A stretch of 64,000 nucleotides of DNA from JAENVU01 sp031362155. GTDB lineage: Bacteria; Actinomycetota; Acidimicrobiia; IMCC26256; JAENVU01. Numbering within the stretch: position 1 is the stretch's first letter; each line of letters opens with the position of its first letter. The notes beneath the pieces were generated by a model, which worked only from the letters and a program-made list of their open reading frames with translations, ran no database searches and was not told the origin of the DNA. The translations under genes were made by a program, and so were the position numbers. The stretch covers positions 1 through 64,000 of the forward strand of contig JANLRZ010000180.1 in assembly GCA_031362155.1 (NCBI GenBank), read 5' to 3'. Below, piece after piece: positions 50,443 to 59,278 of this stretch.

Positions 50443-51633
50443 TCAACCGACGCCGTTGCGCATGACATCCTGGAATGCGGCGTAGGCCGGCTTCGCGGCG
50501 CGGTCACGATGTTGGAGACCGAGGTTCTCCCACTTGGCGCCCGGGTTGGTCCCCGAGTTGCGCAGCTGCATCCAGACCATCGGCCCGGTGATTGACCGGA
50601 AGGTCGTGTTCCAGCCGAGGTAGTAGTCGCGTACCCATTGCGCCTGCTGGGCCTCAGTCAACGTGCCTCCCGCGGTGCCGGTCGCGGCACCCATCTCGGT
50701 GCCCCAGACCTTCTTGTTCCCGTCGCCGTTGGCTGCCATCACATCGTGCAGCGTCTGGGTCTGGGTGAATGCATTCCAGGAGTGGGCGTCGAGTGGGTTC
50801 ACCGGGAACGAGTACGGGTGATGGCCGACGGCGTCGAACTGTCCGCCTCCGCCGCGGGCGTAGATCCCGCGAAGCCACGTCTCGGGTTGGTAGTCGGTGC
50901 CGTCGGCCGCGTCCGGTGCCGGCGCGGTCCCGCCGGTGATGACGACTGCGTTCGGATCCGACAACTTCACGTTGCGGTACGCCGAAGTGAGGAGCGCGGT
51001 GTAGTCGTCCAGGTTCGGTTTCGGCTGGGCGAACTCCTGGTGGTTCGGCTCGTTCCAGATTTGCCAGTGCGTGATCGAACCGCGTAGCCACGGATTGGTC
51101 GATTGCGTGCCGTACCGGGCGGCCGCGGCGGCCATGAACCGGCCGAAGTCGGCCGCGTTCGCGGGGAGACAGTGCGAGTTGCCGGCTGGGCAATTCGCGC
51201 GCCGAGCCCACGGCGGGCTGTAGGCCGCGACCCCGATGATCGACAAGCCGTGGGCGCGGGCGTTGTTGACGGCGCGATCCATCGCGCGATCCCAGCGGTA
51301 GCTCGACGGCCCGTCACCCTGAATGCTGTTCCAGTCGACGTCCAAGGTCACCCACGTCGCACCGGACGCCTTGATGGCCTGAAAGTCGGCAGTTTGGTCG
51401 GCGTCGGACTCCCAGAGGATGTCGACACCCGGAGCGAGCCCGGCTCGTCCGGCGACCTCGGCACCGCTGATGTGGTTCCCACTCGTGGTCTCGTTCGTGA
51501 GCGGTCCTCGACACCCGGTGGCGACGACCAAGACGCCCAGTGCCATGACCATGGCCATGGCCCGGTGGCGGGCGGGTCGTGAACGGTCGGTGCGATGGGC
51601 AACGCGAGGTACGGACAGCGGGGTTCGGTTCAT
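50443..51633 (-). CDS. Glycoside-hydrolase-like lipoprotein (TIM barrel)
   Basis: A 396-residue exported protein with lipobox Cys41 (VVATGCRG) and a (beta/alpha)8 glycosidase-type domain, like GH39 or GH5 clan A. WQIWNEPNHQEF gives the acid/base Glu194, and KVWGTEMGAATG carries the expected nucleophile glutamate near 306. Aromatic residues such as YSPPWARR and GHHPYSFPV line the cleft. ATG 51633 has AGGAG 6 bases upstream; the open frame to 51777 is discarded. Sugar specificity unknown. The gene is divergent from a universal stress protein. Confidence 0.82.
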   Translation of the reverse strand: MNRTPLSVPRVAHRTDRSRPARHRAMAMVMALGVLVVATGCRGPLTNETTSGNHISGAEVAGRAGLAPGVDILWESDADQTADFQAIKASGATWVTLDVDWNSIQGDGPSSYRWDRAMDRAVNNARAHGLSIIGVAAYSPPWARRANCPAGNSHCLPANAADFGRFMAAAAARYGTQSTNPWLRGSITHWQIWNEPNHQEFAQPKPNLDDYTALLTSAYRNVKLSDPNAVVITGGTAPAPDAADGTDYQPETWLRGIYARGGGGQFDAVGHHPYSFPVNPLDAHSWNAFTQTQTLHDVMAANGDGNKKVWGTEMGAATGTAGGTLTEAQQAQWVRDYYLGWNTTFRSITGPMVWMQLRNSGTNPGAKWENLGLQHRDRAAKPAYAAFQDVMRNGVG

Positions 51634-51752
51634 CACGGACTCCTGGGCGACGGCATTCCGGACGAACCAAGCCCCACCGAACGCGCGTGGCGCGCTCGGT
51701 GCTCCGTCCTGCAATTGGTATCGGCAGGTCGCGCCGTGGATCTGGAAAATTG

Positions 51753-51768
51753 GCCCCTGACCAGGGGC
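51753..51768. promoter_or_regulatory. GCCCCTG-AC-CAGGGGC palindrome before the stress protein gene
   Basis: A 16-bp near-perfect palindrome (7-bp arms, 2-base centre) lies 60 bases upstream of the universal stress protein ATG, in the 195-base divergent spacer. Its place fits a dimeric regulator such as a stress or hypoxia factor, though it does not match the DosR consensus in detail. A weaker inverted pair, CCGAACGCGC and GCGCGCTCGG, lies near 51679-51701. Confidence 0.35.
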
Positions 51769-51828
51769 GGAACCCAATCAGGCGATGCAGAATCGTCACC
51801 CGCGAGGTGGTGCGGTCAAGATTGGGAC

Positions 51829-52269
51829 ATGTACGCAAACATCGTCGTCGGCACCGACGGCTCCGAGACGGCAGGGGTTGCCGTCGGTGAGGCCGCCCAG
51901 CTGGCTCACGCGCTCGGAGCCACGCTCCACATTGTCCACGTGTATCACCCACTCAACAAACTCGGGGTCGCGTTCGGTGCACTGCCGATCGATGTCGATG
52001 AAGTAGCAGCGAGCCTGGTCGCGGCCGCCGAATCGGTGTGCGAGGGCGCCGCCCAACCGGCGCGGGCGCTCGGGGTCACCTGCCAGACCCATACGGTCGC
52101 GGGCGAGCCGAGCGACGTGCTGGTCGGCGTGGCGGCCGACCTCGACGCCGATCTGCTCGTGGTCGGGAATCACGGCATGACCGGGATCCGACGAGTGCTC
52201 GGCAGCGTGCCGAACAAGATCGCTCACCACGCGCCGTGCAGCGTCCTCATCGTGGACACGGCGACGTAG
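51829..52269 (+). CDS. Universal stress protein (UspA family)
   Basis: A 146-residue UspA-fold protein. It begins MYANIVVGTDGSETAG and has the ATP-binding loop G-x2-G-x9-G-S as GNHGMTGIRRVLGSVPNKI near 111-129, so nucleotide binding is likely. The family aids survival under stress. It is preceded by the palindrome at 51753-51768 and convergent with the Ig-repeat gene 12 bases downstream. ATG 51829 is chosen; the in-frame upstream sequence is antisense to the divergent gene. Confidence 0.93.
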   Translation: MYANIVVGTDGSETAGVAVGEAAQLAHALGATLHIVHVYHPLNKLGVAFGALPIDVDEVAASLVAAAESVCEGAAQPARALGVTCQTHTVAGEPSDVLVGVAADLDADLLVVGNHGMTGIRRVLGSVPNKIAHHAPCSVLIVDTAT

Positions 52270-52281
52270 AACGCCGGGTGG

Positions 52282-55200
52282 CTACGGGCGATATTCGAAT
52301 GCGCCGCGATCGGCGTAGGTGATGGTCCCGGCGCCGGTGTTCGGCGCGGCATCGTCGTAGCGGCCGAGACCATCGGCATCGAGTAGCGGCTGGCCCGGTG
52401 CCGCGGTGTTGGCGGAGTCGATGGCGGGCGATCCGCTGAGTAGCCGGAAGCTCGCGGCCAGCGGGTTGACGAACTGGGGGTTGGCTTCGATGCCGCGTGA
52501 TTCCTGACCCGTCGCCGCGCGGAAGGTGGCCAGCGACCCGTACTTCACACCACCCCAATCGATCACGGTGCCGGGGACCCGCAGGAAGACGAGGTCGTCG
52601 TTCACTGTGGAAGTCGGGGCCGAGGCGCTGTCGGCCCGGATGTTGCCCGAGGTGCGCAGACTGCCAATGCCGTTGTCGACGCTGATGTTGTTGGCCAGCA
52701 CGGTGCCGGTGGACGTGGTCATCTCGATCCCGGAGTCGTAGTTGTTGTACACGGTGTTGGCGATGACACGCGCGTCCATCGCGTTGTGGACATCGATCCC
52801 GTGGTCGCCGTTGGCATAGCTCACGTTGTTTGCCGCGAGGTTGCTGCCTTGGGTCGATCCGGTCCAGAGGTTGATGCCCGAATCTTCGTTGTCGTGCACC
52901 ACATTGGCGGTCACCGTGTTGCCGGTGCTGTTGCGGAGGTCGATGCCGGCCGCGGCGCGTGAGTATCCGCGAGCGTTGGCGAACGATTCGTTGCGGGTGA
53001 TCACGTTGTTGTTCGCATCGGTCGTCACGAGGATGCCCGCGTCGGTGTTGTGATCGGTGATGTTGTTGGCAACGAGAGAGTTGGTGGTGCCGCTCAGCTT
53101 GATGCCGACCGCGATCGATCCGCTCACCGGGAGCCCGGAATGGGTCACGCGGTTCCCGTCGATGGTGACGTTGGTTCCGCCGGTGATCACGATCCCCGGG
53201 TTCTTGGTGCCGTCGACGGTGAATCCCCGGATGACAATCCAACTCTTGTTGGTGGCGACGAATCCGTTGGCTCCGCCGAAGACCGTGACCGTGGCACCCG
53301 GCGCTGGGGTCAAAGTGATGGGGGCCACGGCAGTACCACTCGCACCGATCGTGACCTTCTCCGCATAAGTACCCGCCGCGACCTGCACGGTGACCCCGGG
53401 GACGACCTTGCCCGCCGCTCCGTTGATCGTGCAGTAGGGAGTGGCGGCGGAACCCGCGCCGGTGCCGGTGGTCTTGCATGCCGGGTTCGCCTGATCCACG
53501 AAGAGGAGTCCGGTGGCGATGGTTTCAGTGACCGCGGGACTCGTACTCGACGCGAAGGTCGGGCTTCCGGAGTAGGTCGCGATGATCGAATGCGGTCCGA
53601 ACTCGAGCGCCGTGGTCGTCAGGCTGGCCTGTCCGGCGACCAGAGCGTTGGTCCCGAGTGAGGTAGAGCCGTCGGTGAAGGTGACGGTCCCGGTTGGCAC
53701 GCCGAGCGCGGAGGTGACCGACGCGGTAAGCGTCACGGGTTGGCCGATCGCCGCGAGGGTGGGGCTCCCGACGAGGGCGGTCGCCGACGGTGCGAGGGTG
53801 ATGGTCTGCCCGACGGCGGCGCTGACGCTGGGGAGGTAGCGACTGTTTCCGTCGTACCCCGCCGAAATGGTGTGGGCGCCGGCGGTGGCGAAGTTCACGG
53901 CCAGGCTGGCCTGGCCGTCGACGAGCGCACTCGTGCCGAGCTCGGTCGGACCGTCGCGGAAGGTCACCGTGCCCGTCGGGGTGCCTGCGTTCGAGGTGAC
54001 GGTCGCCGTGAGCGCCACGGGGTCGGTCGCAATCGCCGGATTGGGTGTCACAGTCAGGTCGGTGGTGCTGGCTGCCCGATCGATGGTCACGCCGAGGCCG
54101 GGACTCGCGCTCTGCGCGAACGAGGCGTCACCGGCATAGGTGGCGGTCACGTTGAACGTTCCCGGTTCGAGCCCGGACGCCGTGAGGGTGGCTTGACCGT
54201 CGACCAGATCGACCGTGCCGAACACCGTCGGTCCCGACGCGAAGGTCACCGTGCCCGATGGAGCGCCTCCGACTCCGGTGACGTTCGCGGAGAAGATCAC
54301 CGGTGTTCCGTACGGTGCGGGATTGGGACTGGCCGTCATCGTGGTGGTGGTCGGGTTCGACGCGACGATGAACGCAACGGCCGCGCTGGTACTCGGGAGG
54401 AAGTTGGAGTCACCGGCCAACGACGCAGTGATGGAGTGCGGGCCCAGGCCCAGCGTGCTCACGGTGAACTCGGCAGTGCCGTTCTGTATCGCCGCGGTGC
54501 CGATCGCGGTGGTGCCGTCGAACAGGACGACGCTGCCGGTCGGTCCCGGGTTGACCGGCGTCACGGTGGCGGTGAACACCACGGGGTCACCGAAGGCGCT
54601 GGCCGTTGGGCTCGCGCTGAGCGCGAGTGCCGTTGACGCACGGTCGACCGAGTGAGTGAGGGTTGGGCTGGTGCTCGGGCTGAACGCGCCGTCGCCGGCG
54701 TAGGTCGCCGTCAGCGCGTGGTCACCGGTCGGAAGCGCGGCAGTCGTGAGGGAGGCCTGGCCATCGACCAACGTTTCGGTACTGATCGAGGTCGGGCCTT
54801 CGGCGAAGGTGACGGACCCGGTTGGTGTCCCACTGACCGAACTGACGGTCGCGGTGAACGTCACGGCGGCTCCGAAGGCGGATGGGCTGACGTTGGCGGC
54901 GAGCACGGTCGCCGTGCCGGCCGTGACGGTATGGGCGACCGGGGAACTCGAACTGGCAGCTGATGTGTCGTCGCCGGCGTAGTTCGCCGTGAGGCTGTGA
55001 GCACCGGCGGGCAGAGTGGCCGTGGTCAAAACTGCTTGACCGGCGGCGAGCGGAGCGACGCCGACGGTGATCGCGCCGTCGGTGAAGGTGACGGTCCCAG
55101 TCGGAGTACCCGTCGCCGAGACCACGGTGGCGGTGAAGGTGACCGAGTCGCCGACGAACGTTGTCGGGGACGACGCGACCACGGTCGTGGTTGTGGGCGC

Positions 55201-56172
55201 GGGCGCGACCGTGTGGCCGATCGAGGTGCCACTCGGCTGGGTGACGCTGTTTCCTGCGAACGAGGCTCCAACCGAGTGGGTGCCGACGGCGAGCCCGGCG
55301 GTCGAGAAGGTCGCGGACCCGTTCGACACGGACGCGACGCCGAGCGTGGTCGGTCCGTCGGTGAAGGTCACGGTTCCCAATGGTGAGCCGGTCGCACTGG
55401 CGACGGTCGCGGTGAACGTCACGCTGGTGCCGAAGATCGTGGAGTTCGAACTCGAACTCAAGGTCGTCGTGCTCAACGCAGGATTGACGACCTCGGACAA
55501 CGGTGAGCTGGTGCTCCCCAGATAGCTCGCGCTCCCTGCGAAGACGGCGGTCATCGTGTGCGTACCGATCGTCGGGGTCACCGCCAACGTGGCGACGCCC
55601 GCCGCGGGAGTACGAGACGCGAGCAACGTCGCCCCGTCGTAGAACTTCAGTGACCCCGACGACGGCGCGCCGGTGCCCGGCAGACTCGCCGCGACGGTCG
55701 CGGTCAGCGTGATCGGACTGCCGAGGTTCGCCGGGTTCGCGCTCGACGTGACCGTGGTGGTCGTCGGCGTCGGGTTGATCACGAGGTTGAAGGGACTGCT
55801 GGAGCTGATCGCGTACGTGGCATCGCCGGTGTACGTGCCGCTGATCGACTTGGTGCCGACCGAGTAGGTGGTCGTATAGCTCACCACGCCGCCGACGAGC
55901 TTCTTGGTGGCGAGTCCGGTCGTGCCATTGAAGAACGTGACGTTCCCGGAAGGTGTCGGTCCTCCCGGCGTGCTTGGCGCCACGGTGGCCGTCAGGGTGA
56001 CGGACTGGCCGTAGACCGCCGGGTTCGCACTGGCAGTCACGGTGATCGTGGCGGGTGTGATGCCCACGGCGCGCGCCGATCGGGTGCCGGCAGCGCTGAG
56101 TATCAACGCGAGGAATCCGAAGACCAACGCGCCGATGAGCCACCCGGCCCGGCCACACCGTGCAGTGTTCAT
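52282..56172 (-). CDS. Surface protein: nine Ig-like repeats and a right-handed beta-helix
   Basis: A 1,296-residue exported protein. After an N-terminal signal segment (about 10-35) come nine bacterial Ig-like (Big_3_5-type) domains of about 85-105 residues, each with ATP/TTTTV-type starts, FTATV and GTVTFTDG or equivalent strands and a SLTATYAGD-like end. About residue 905 on is a DUF1565/parallel beta-helix region (GLLFVDQANPACKTTGTG, then IVIRGFTVDG, NNITDHNTDAGILV and GIEMTTSTGTVL). No LPXTG or membrane anchor is seen at the C-terminus. It probably acts in adhesion or sugar binding. ATG 56172 is chosen; TTG 56274 would overlap the structured region at 56255. Confidence 0.88.
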   Translation of the reverse strand: MNTARCGRAGWLIGALVFGFLALILSAAGTRSARAVGITPATITVTASANPAVYGQSVTLTATVAPSTPGGPTPSGNVTFFNGTTGLATKKLVGGVVSYTTTYSVGTKSISGTYTGDATYAISSSSPFNLVINPTPTTTTVTSSANPANLGSPITLTATVAASLPGTGAPSSGSLKFYDGATLLASRTPAAGVATLAVTPTIGTHTMTAVFAGSASYLGSTSSPLSEVVNPALSTTTLSSSSNSTIFGTSVTFTATVASATGSPLGTVTFTDGPTTLGVASVSNGSATFSTAGLAVGTHSVGASFAGNSVTQPSGTSIGHTVAPAPTTTTVVASSPTTFVGDSVTFTATVVSATGTPTGTVTFTDGAITVGVAPLAAGQAVLTTATLPAGAHSLTANYAGDDTSAASSSSPVAHTVTAGTATVLAANVSPSAFGAAVTFTATVSSVSGTPTGSVTFAEGPTSISTETLVDGQASLTTAALPTGDHALTATYAGDGAFSPSTSPTLTHSVDRASTALALSASPTASAFGDPVVFTATVTPVNPGPTGSVVLFDGTTAIGTAAIQNGTAEFTVSTLGLGPHSITASLAGDSNFLPSTSAAVAFIVASNPTTTTMTASPNPAPYGTPVIFSANVTGVGGAPSGTVTFASGPTVFGTVDLVDGQATLTASGLEPGTFNVTATYAGDASFAQSASPGLGVTIDRAASTTDLTVTPNPAIATDPVALTATVTSNAGTPTGTVTFRDGPTELGTSALVDGQASLAVNFATAGAHTISAGYDGNSRYLPSVSAAVGQTITLAPSATALVGSPTLAAIGQPVTLTASVTSALGVPTGTVTFTDGSTSLGTNALVAGQASLTTTALEFGPHSIIATYSGSPTFASSTSPAVTETIATGLLFVDQANPACKTTGTGAGSAATPYCTINGAAGKVVPGVTVQVAAGTYAEKVTIGASGTAVAPITLTPAPGATVTVFGGANGFVATNKSWIVIRGFTVDGTKNPGIVITGGTNVTIDGNRVTHSGLPVSGSIAVGIKLSGTTNSLVANNITDHNTDAGILVTTDANNNVITRNESFANARGYSRAAAGIDLRNSTGNTVTANVVHDNEDSGINLWTGSTQGSNLAANNVSYANGDHGIDVHNAMDARVIANTVYNNYDSGIEMTTSTGTVLANNISVDNGIGSLRTSGNIRADSASAPTSTVNDDLVFLRVPGTVIDWGGVKYGSLATFRAATGQESRGIEANPQFVNPLAASFRLLSGSPAIDSANTAAPGQPLLDADGLGRYDDAAPNTGAGTITYADRGAFEYRP

Positions 56173-56254
56173 GATGGAGCTACTCCGCCCATATCTTCCT
56201 TCACGCGAATATCGCGTTGATTCTGTCGGGTCGTCCGGGTATCGCGACGGCTTA

Positions 56255-56314
56255 TTCCGACGTTTCTCGGGCAAGGTGCCCGAAATCTTGTACCGATCGG
56301 GGTATTCGTCGGAA
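56255..56314. promoter_or_regulatory. Possible three-way-junction RNA in a 231-base divergent spacer
   Basis: TTCCGACG (56255-56262) pairs perfectly with CGTCGGAA (56307-56314), closing a 44-base region with two inner hairpins: TCGGGCA/TGCCCGA (56267-56273 with 56277-56283, 3-base loop) and TACC/GGTA (56291-56294 with 56301-56304). On the minus strand it would lie 82 bases before the Ig-repeat protein start; on the plus strand 89 bases before the phosphoesterase start. It does not match the c-di-GMP-I, ydaO or cobalamin consensus as I know them. A leader RNA or a paired operator are both possible. Confidence 0.35.
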
Positions 56315-56403
56315 TTCGGAAGTTCTCACGTTGTGGATGGCCTCAGTCATAGGCTGGGTCGGTCGCTCGATCGGTCGGCCGACACGGAACGAGGGGAACT
56401 GTC

Positions 56404-57357
56404 GTGGCTCGAGGCCCGATCGGGGGACGGTCACGACGAGTCGGGGCGGGGATCTTCGCGATCGTGATCGCGATCCTGGCCGTTGCGACGCTGGTCGCCT
56501 GGGGAATGGTCGGCGACGATTCGTCGCCTCGTCGAGCGTCGGTGCCGACGACCGATTCGTCCCCACCGAAGGCGGATCCGGATTCGGTCACGGTGGCCGC
56601 GACGGGAGACCTGGGGAGCAGTGCCGCGGAGTTGGCACCGGTCGCCGAGCAGATCCAAGGGCTCACGCCGGAGTATGTGCTCGCGCTCGGTGACCTCGTC
56701 TACCCCGACGGGCAACCGTCCGGCTTCATGGGGTTCTTCGCCGAGACTTGGGGTCCCTTCTTGCAACGAGTCATCGCGGCGCCAGGGAATCACGACTACC
56801 ACACCGCGGGCGCGCGTGGGTTCTACGACACCTTCCCGCAGGCCGAGTACTTCGCCCGCGACCTCCGCGCGAGCCGTTGGCGGGTATACGTCCTCAACTG
56901 TGAGGTCGACTGCGGTGCGGGTTCTGCGCAGTCGAGTTTCGTGACCGATGACATCGCCGAGAATCCGAGCCGGCATCGGTTCGCGATCGTGCACCGACCT
57001 CGCTTCACGTCGTCCAAGCACGGTGACAACGAGGACCTCGCCGAGATCTGGGACACCCTCGCGGCCCACGGTGGGGAGTTCATGCTCGCCGGGCACAACC
57101 ACGTCTACGAACGGTTCCGCGCGATGTCGGGAACCGGGACGGTCGCGCCGAACGGGATGCGCCAGTTCGTGGTGGGCACTGGTGGGAACGAGTTGTACTC
57201 GTTCGGCGGGATGCATCGTGGCGAGGAGTTCCGCGACAACCAACACCACGGTGTTCTGTGGATGACCCTCGGCGCCGGGGACTACACCTGGAAATTCCTC
57301 GCGACCGACGACACGACTGTCGACTCGGGTCGTCAGGTCACCAAGCCGTTGGGCTGA
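56404..57357 (+). CDS. Membrane-anchored metallophosphoesterase (purple acid phosphatase-like)
   Basis: A 317-residue exported phosphoesterase. A single hydrophobic segment (about 15-36) anchors or exports it. The metal motifs are ATGDLGSS (Asp69), ALGDLVYPDG (Asp97), PGNHDYH (Asn129, His130), VHRPR and GHNHVYER near 236. This order and the GHNHVYE signature fit purple acid phosphatase-like enzymes. GTG 56404 has AGGGG 8 bases upstream. It is divergent from the Ig-repeat protein and convergent with an esterase lipoprotein. Substrate unknown, perhaps extracellular phosphate esters. Confidence 0.88.
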   Translation: MARGPIGGRSRRVGAGIFAIVIAILAVATLVAWGMVGDDSSPRRASVPTTDSSPPKADPDSVTVAATGDLGSSAAELAPVAEQIQGLTPEYVLALGDLVYPDGQPSGFMGFFAETWGPFLQRVIAAPGNHDYHTAGARGFYDTFPQAEYFARDLRASRWRVYVLNCEVDCGAGSAQSSFVTDDIAENPSRHRFAIVHRPRFTSSKHGDNEDLAEIWDTLAAHGGEFMLAGHNHVYERFRAMSGTGTVAPNGMRQFVVGTGGNELYSFGGMHRGEEFRDNQHHGVLWMTLGAGDYTWKFLATDDTTVDSGRQVTKPLG

Positions 57358-57369
57358 GCACCGACCGCG

Positions 57370-58350
57370 CTACCGCTTCGGGTGGGCGAGCAGGAACCCG
57401 AGCATCTGATCGGCGAAGTCGTCGGTCCATTGGGGGATGTGGACACCCCCGGGCTGGGTCCACAACTCGACGTGACCGGACCCCTTGCACCCCGTCGAAC
57501 GCGCGAGCACCGTGGCCGGCGGAAGGTCCTTGACGATCGCGCGTGGTGCCGGCGTGTCGACCGCCGCCGCGCAGCCGTCGTACTTGGCCCAGGTCTTCAC
57601 GGTCGTTGCTGCGCTCGGATAGTCGGCAATACCGGTGTTCCCGCCTTCGTACTTGATCGTGGTGTCGGCGGTGCCGTGGACTGCGAGTACGGCAACCGGC
57701 TCGGACGGCGAGCACTGACTCGGATCCAACCAGGTGGCGCCTTCGAGGCTGACGATCGCGGCGATCTCGTCGGCGCGATCGCAGGCCATCCGAAATGACA
57801 TGAACGCACCGTTGCTGTGGCCGATGAGGAACACGCGCTTGGGGTCGACGGCGTGGCGCGACTTCACATCGGCGATGACCGCTTCGATGTAGGCACTGTC
57901 GTCGACCTTCGGGCTCCCGAAATCACAACACGCATTGGTCGCGTTCCAGAACCGCTTGTCCATGCCGTTCTTGGTGCCATCGAGATGGACGTACAGCATG
58001 CCGGCCTTCTCGGCTGCGGGCGTGAGCTTGAGGTACGCGTCTTGCACCGCTCCGCTGGCTCCGTAGCCGTGCAACAGAACGAGCAGGGGTGCGGGTGTGG
58101 TGGGGCTGCTCGCGGTTGGAACTTGGACCGTGAACGGCCGTTCGGCGACGAGCGCGGCTTGGGCAGCAGTCGGCGCGGGCGTGATGGTCGTCGTGGTGGT
58201 GGACGCAGTCCGGCTTGGCGCGGACGCCGTCGATGCCGCCGATCCGCTGCAGGCCGCCACGCCGACGGCGAGGGTGAATGCGCTGATGGCGACGCGTCGG
58301 CGGGCTCCACCGAAGCCGAGACCGGTGCCGGACGGGAGGGTGGGGTTCAT
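57370..58350 (-). CDS. Polyhydroxybutyrate depolymerase-like (LpqC) esterase lipoprotein
   Basis: A 326-residue exported esterase with lipobox Cys34 (VGVAACSGS) and a Thr-rich linker (40-62). The alpha/beta-hydrolase domain has HGYGASG (94-100), FWNATNACCDFG (134-145, a mark of this family) and nucleophile Ser179 in IGHSNGAFMS; the acid is in VHGTADTTIKY and the histidine in PGGVHIPQW. It could act on polyester, feruloyl esters or acetyl xylan. Convergent with the phosphoesterase gene, 12 bases apart. ATG 58350 taken. Confidence 0.88.
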   Translation of the reverse strand: MNPTLPSGTGLGFGGARRRVAISAFTLAVGVAACSGSAASTASAPSRTASTTTTTITPAPTAAQAALVAERPFTVQVPTASSPTTPAPLLVLLHGYGASGAVQDAYLKLTPAAEKAGMLYVHLDGTKNGMDKRFWNATNACCDFGSPKVDDSAYIEAVIADVKSRHAVDPKRVFLIGHSNGAFMSFRMACDRADEIAAIVSLEGATWLDPSQCSPSEPVAVLAVHGTADTTIKYEGGNTGIADYPSAATTVKTWAKYDGCAAAVDTPAPRAIVKDLPPATVLARSTGCKGSGHVELWTQPGGVHIPQWTDDFADQMLGFLLAHPKR

Positions 58351-58589
58351 GGCGCCTTTGGGGTGGAACGGATCGGACCGAGCGATGGTAATGACCTCGC
58401 CTCGGTTGGTAAGCGTCAGGGATCACAGTGCGCTATGCCCTGATCTTGCCCGTGATCCGGGCCGCGTGGTCGATGAGGACGCGGTGAATACCAGAATTGG
58501 ATGCTCGATCACCTAACCTGAGTGTTCGAATCGGTGAGTGCACCCCAGTCGGGCGTAGCGCTCCCACCCCCAAGGCAAGGTGAGCCGAC

Positions 58590-58850
58590 ATGGCCCAAGC
58601 ACGAGAGAGTTTCGAGAAGCGCGCGCGTGCAGCACAGCGTCAAGCCCGCGCCGCGGCAAAGCGGGAGCGTCGCGTCGAACGCGGGAGTGCCGACGACGAC
58701 GGCCCCGTGGTCGACGAAGACGCGCTGATGGCGCGTTACGGCGAACTGAGCCAGCAGCGTGAGAACAACGAGATCGACGAAGCGACCTTCGAACAGGAGC
58801 GAATCGCGATCTTCGTGGAACTCGGTTTGGTTCCCGCCGGCGACAGCTGA
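58590..58850 (+). CDS. Small protein with SHOCT-like C-terminal helix pair
   Basis: An 86-residue protein. The N-terminal half is a highly charged helix (about 5-32, rich in Arg/Ala/Glu), and the C-terminal half YGELSQQRENNEIDEATFEQ resembles the short oligomerisation-type SHOCT motif, which has a conserved G-x-I-T/D-E-x-E-F pattern. AAGGTGAG precedes ATG 58590. Function unknown; it may be an oligomerising accessory protein. The 239-base spacer before it (58351-58589) shows no clear element. Confidence 0.65.
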   Translation: MAQARESFEKRARAAQRQARAAAKRERRVERGSADDDGPVVDEDALMARYGELSQQRENNEIDEATFEQERIAIFVELGLVPAGDS

Positions 58851-58882
58851 GCCCACAGACCCGACGAACACCGGACCGAGGG

Positions 58883-59161
58883 CTACTCGGTGCGGTGCGG
58901 GTCGAGTTCTGGAGATCGGCGGGAGCGGCGGCGGAAGCTCAGGAGTCGGCGGCGCGTCGGCCCCCACCGCCAGATGAGGGCGACGCCGATGGCAGGCCAC
59001 CCGGCGGCGAGGTAGGCGAAGGTGATGGCGTGCCTCCACGGATGGGGCGTGCCCACCGTGTCCCACAAGTGGGGGTGGATGCCGCGAAGGTCGTGACGGG
59101 TCCACGCGTATGCGGGGAGCCCGACGACGTAGCCCGCGATCAAGACAACTGCCAGTTCCAC
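58883..59161 (-). CDS. Small membrane protein, 92 residues
   Basis: A short protein starting GTG 59161, with AGGGG 7 bases upstream. The translation has two hydrophobic segments: ELAVVLIAGYVVGLPAYAW (about 2-20) and AITFAYLAAGWPAIGVALIW (about 44-63), joined by a loop with HDLRGIHPHLWD, and a basic tail. No family recognised. It lies alone between convergent neighbours, so a free-standing membrane protein. An upstream start in frame at 59224 would add 21 residues. Confidence 0.55.
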   Translation of the reverse strand: MELAVVLIAGYVVGLPAYAWTRHDLRGIHPHLWDTVGTPHPWRHAITFAYLAAGWPAIGVALIWRWGPTRRRLLSFRRRSRRSPELDPHRTE

Positions 59162-59278
59162 GTTCTGCCCCTGCCCACAATGTTGACGAGGACAGTCTCG
59201 CGCGCGCCCGACCGCCGCACGCACGTTGGCTGCCCGATCTGCTCGGAGGACGGCCGCAGTGCGTCTCCGGTTTCTGCA

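Noticed and set aside
52282..56172. Repeat array considered as CRISPR or minisatellite
   Set aside because: The repeats are about 280 bases long, diverged and in frame; they encode Ig-like domains.
56173..56403. Known c-di-GMP class I riboswitch upstream of the Ig-repeat gene
   Set aside because: The conserved GEMM core and tetraloop/receptor pattern are not present; only a generic three-stem fold is.
58524..58532. T-loop-like GTTCGAATC in the 58351-58589 spacer
   Set aside because: The flanking five bases on each side do not pair, and no acceptor or anticodon arm can be drawn, so it is not a tRNA.
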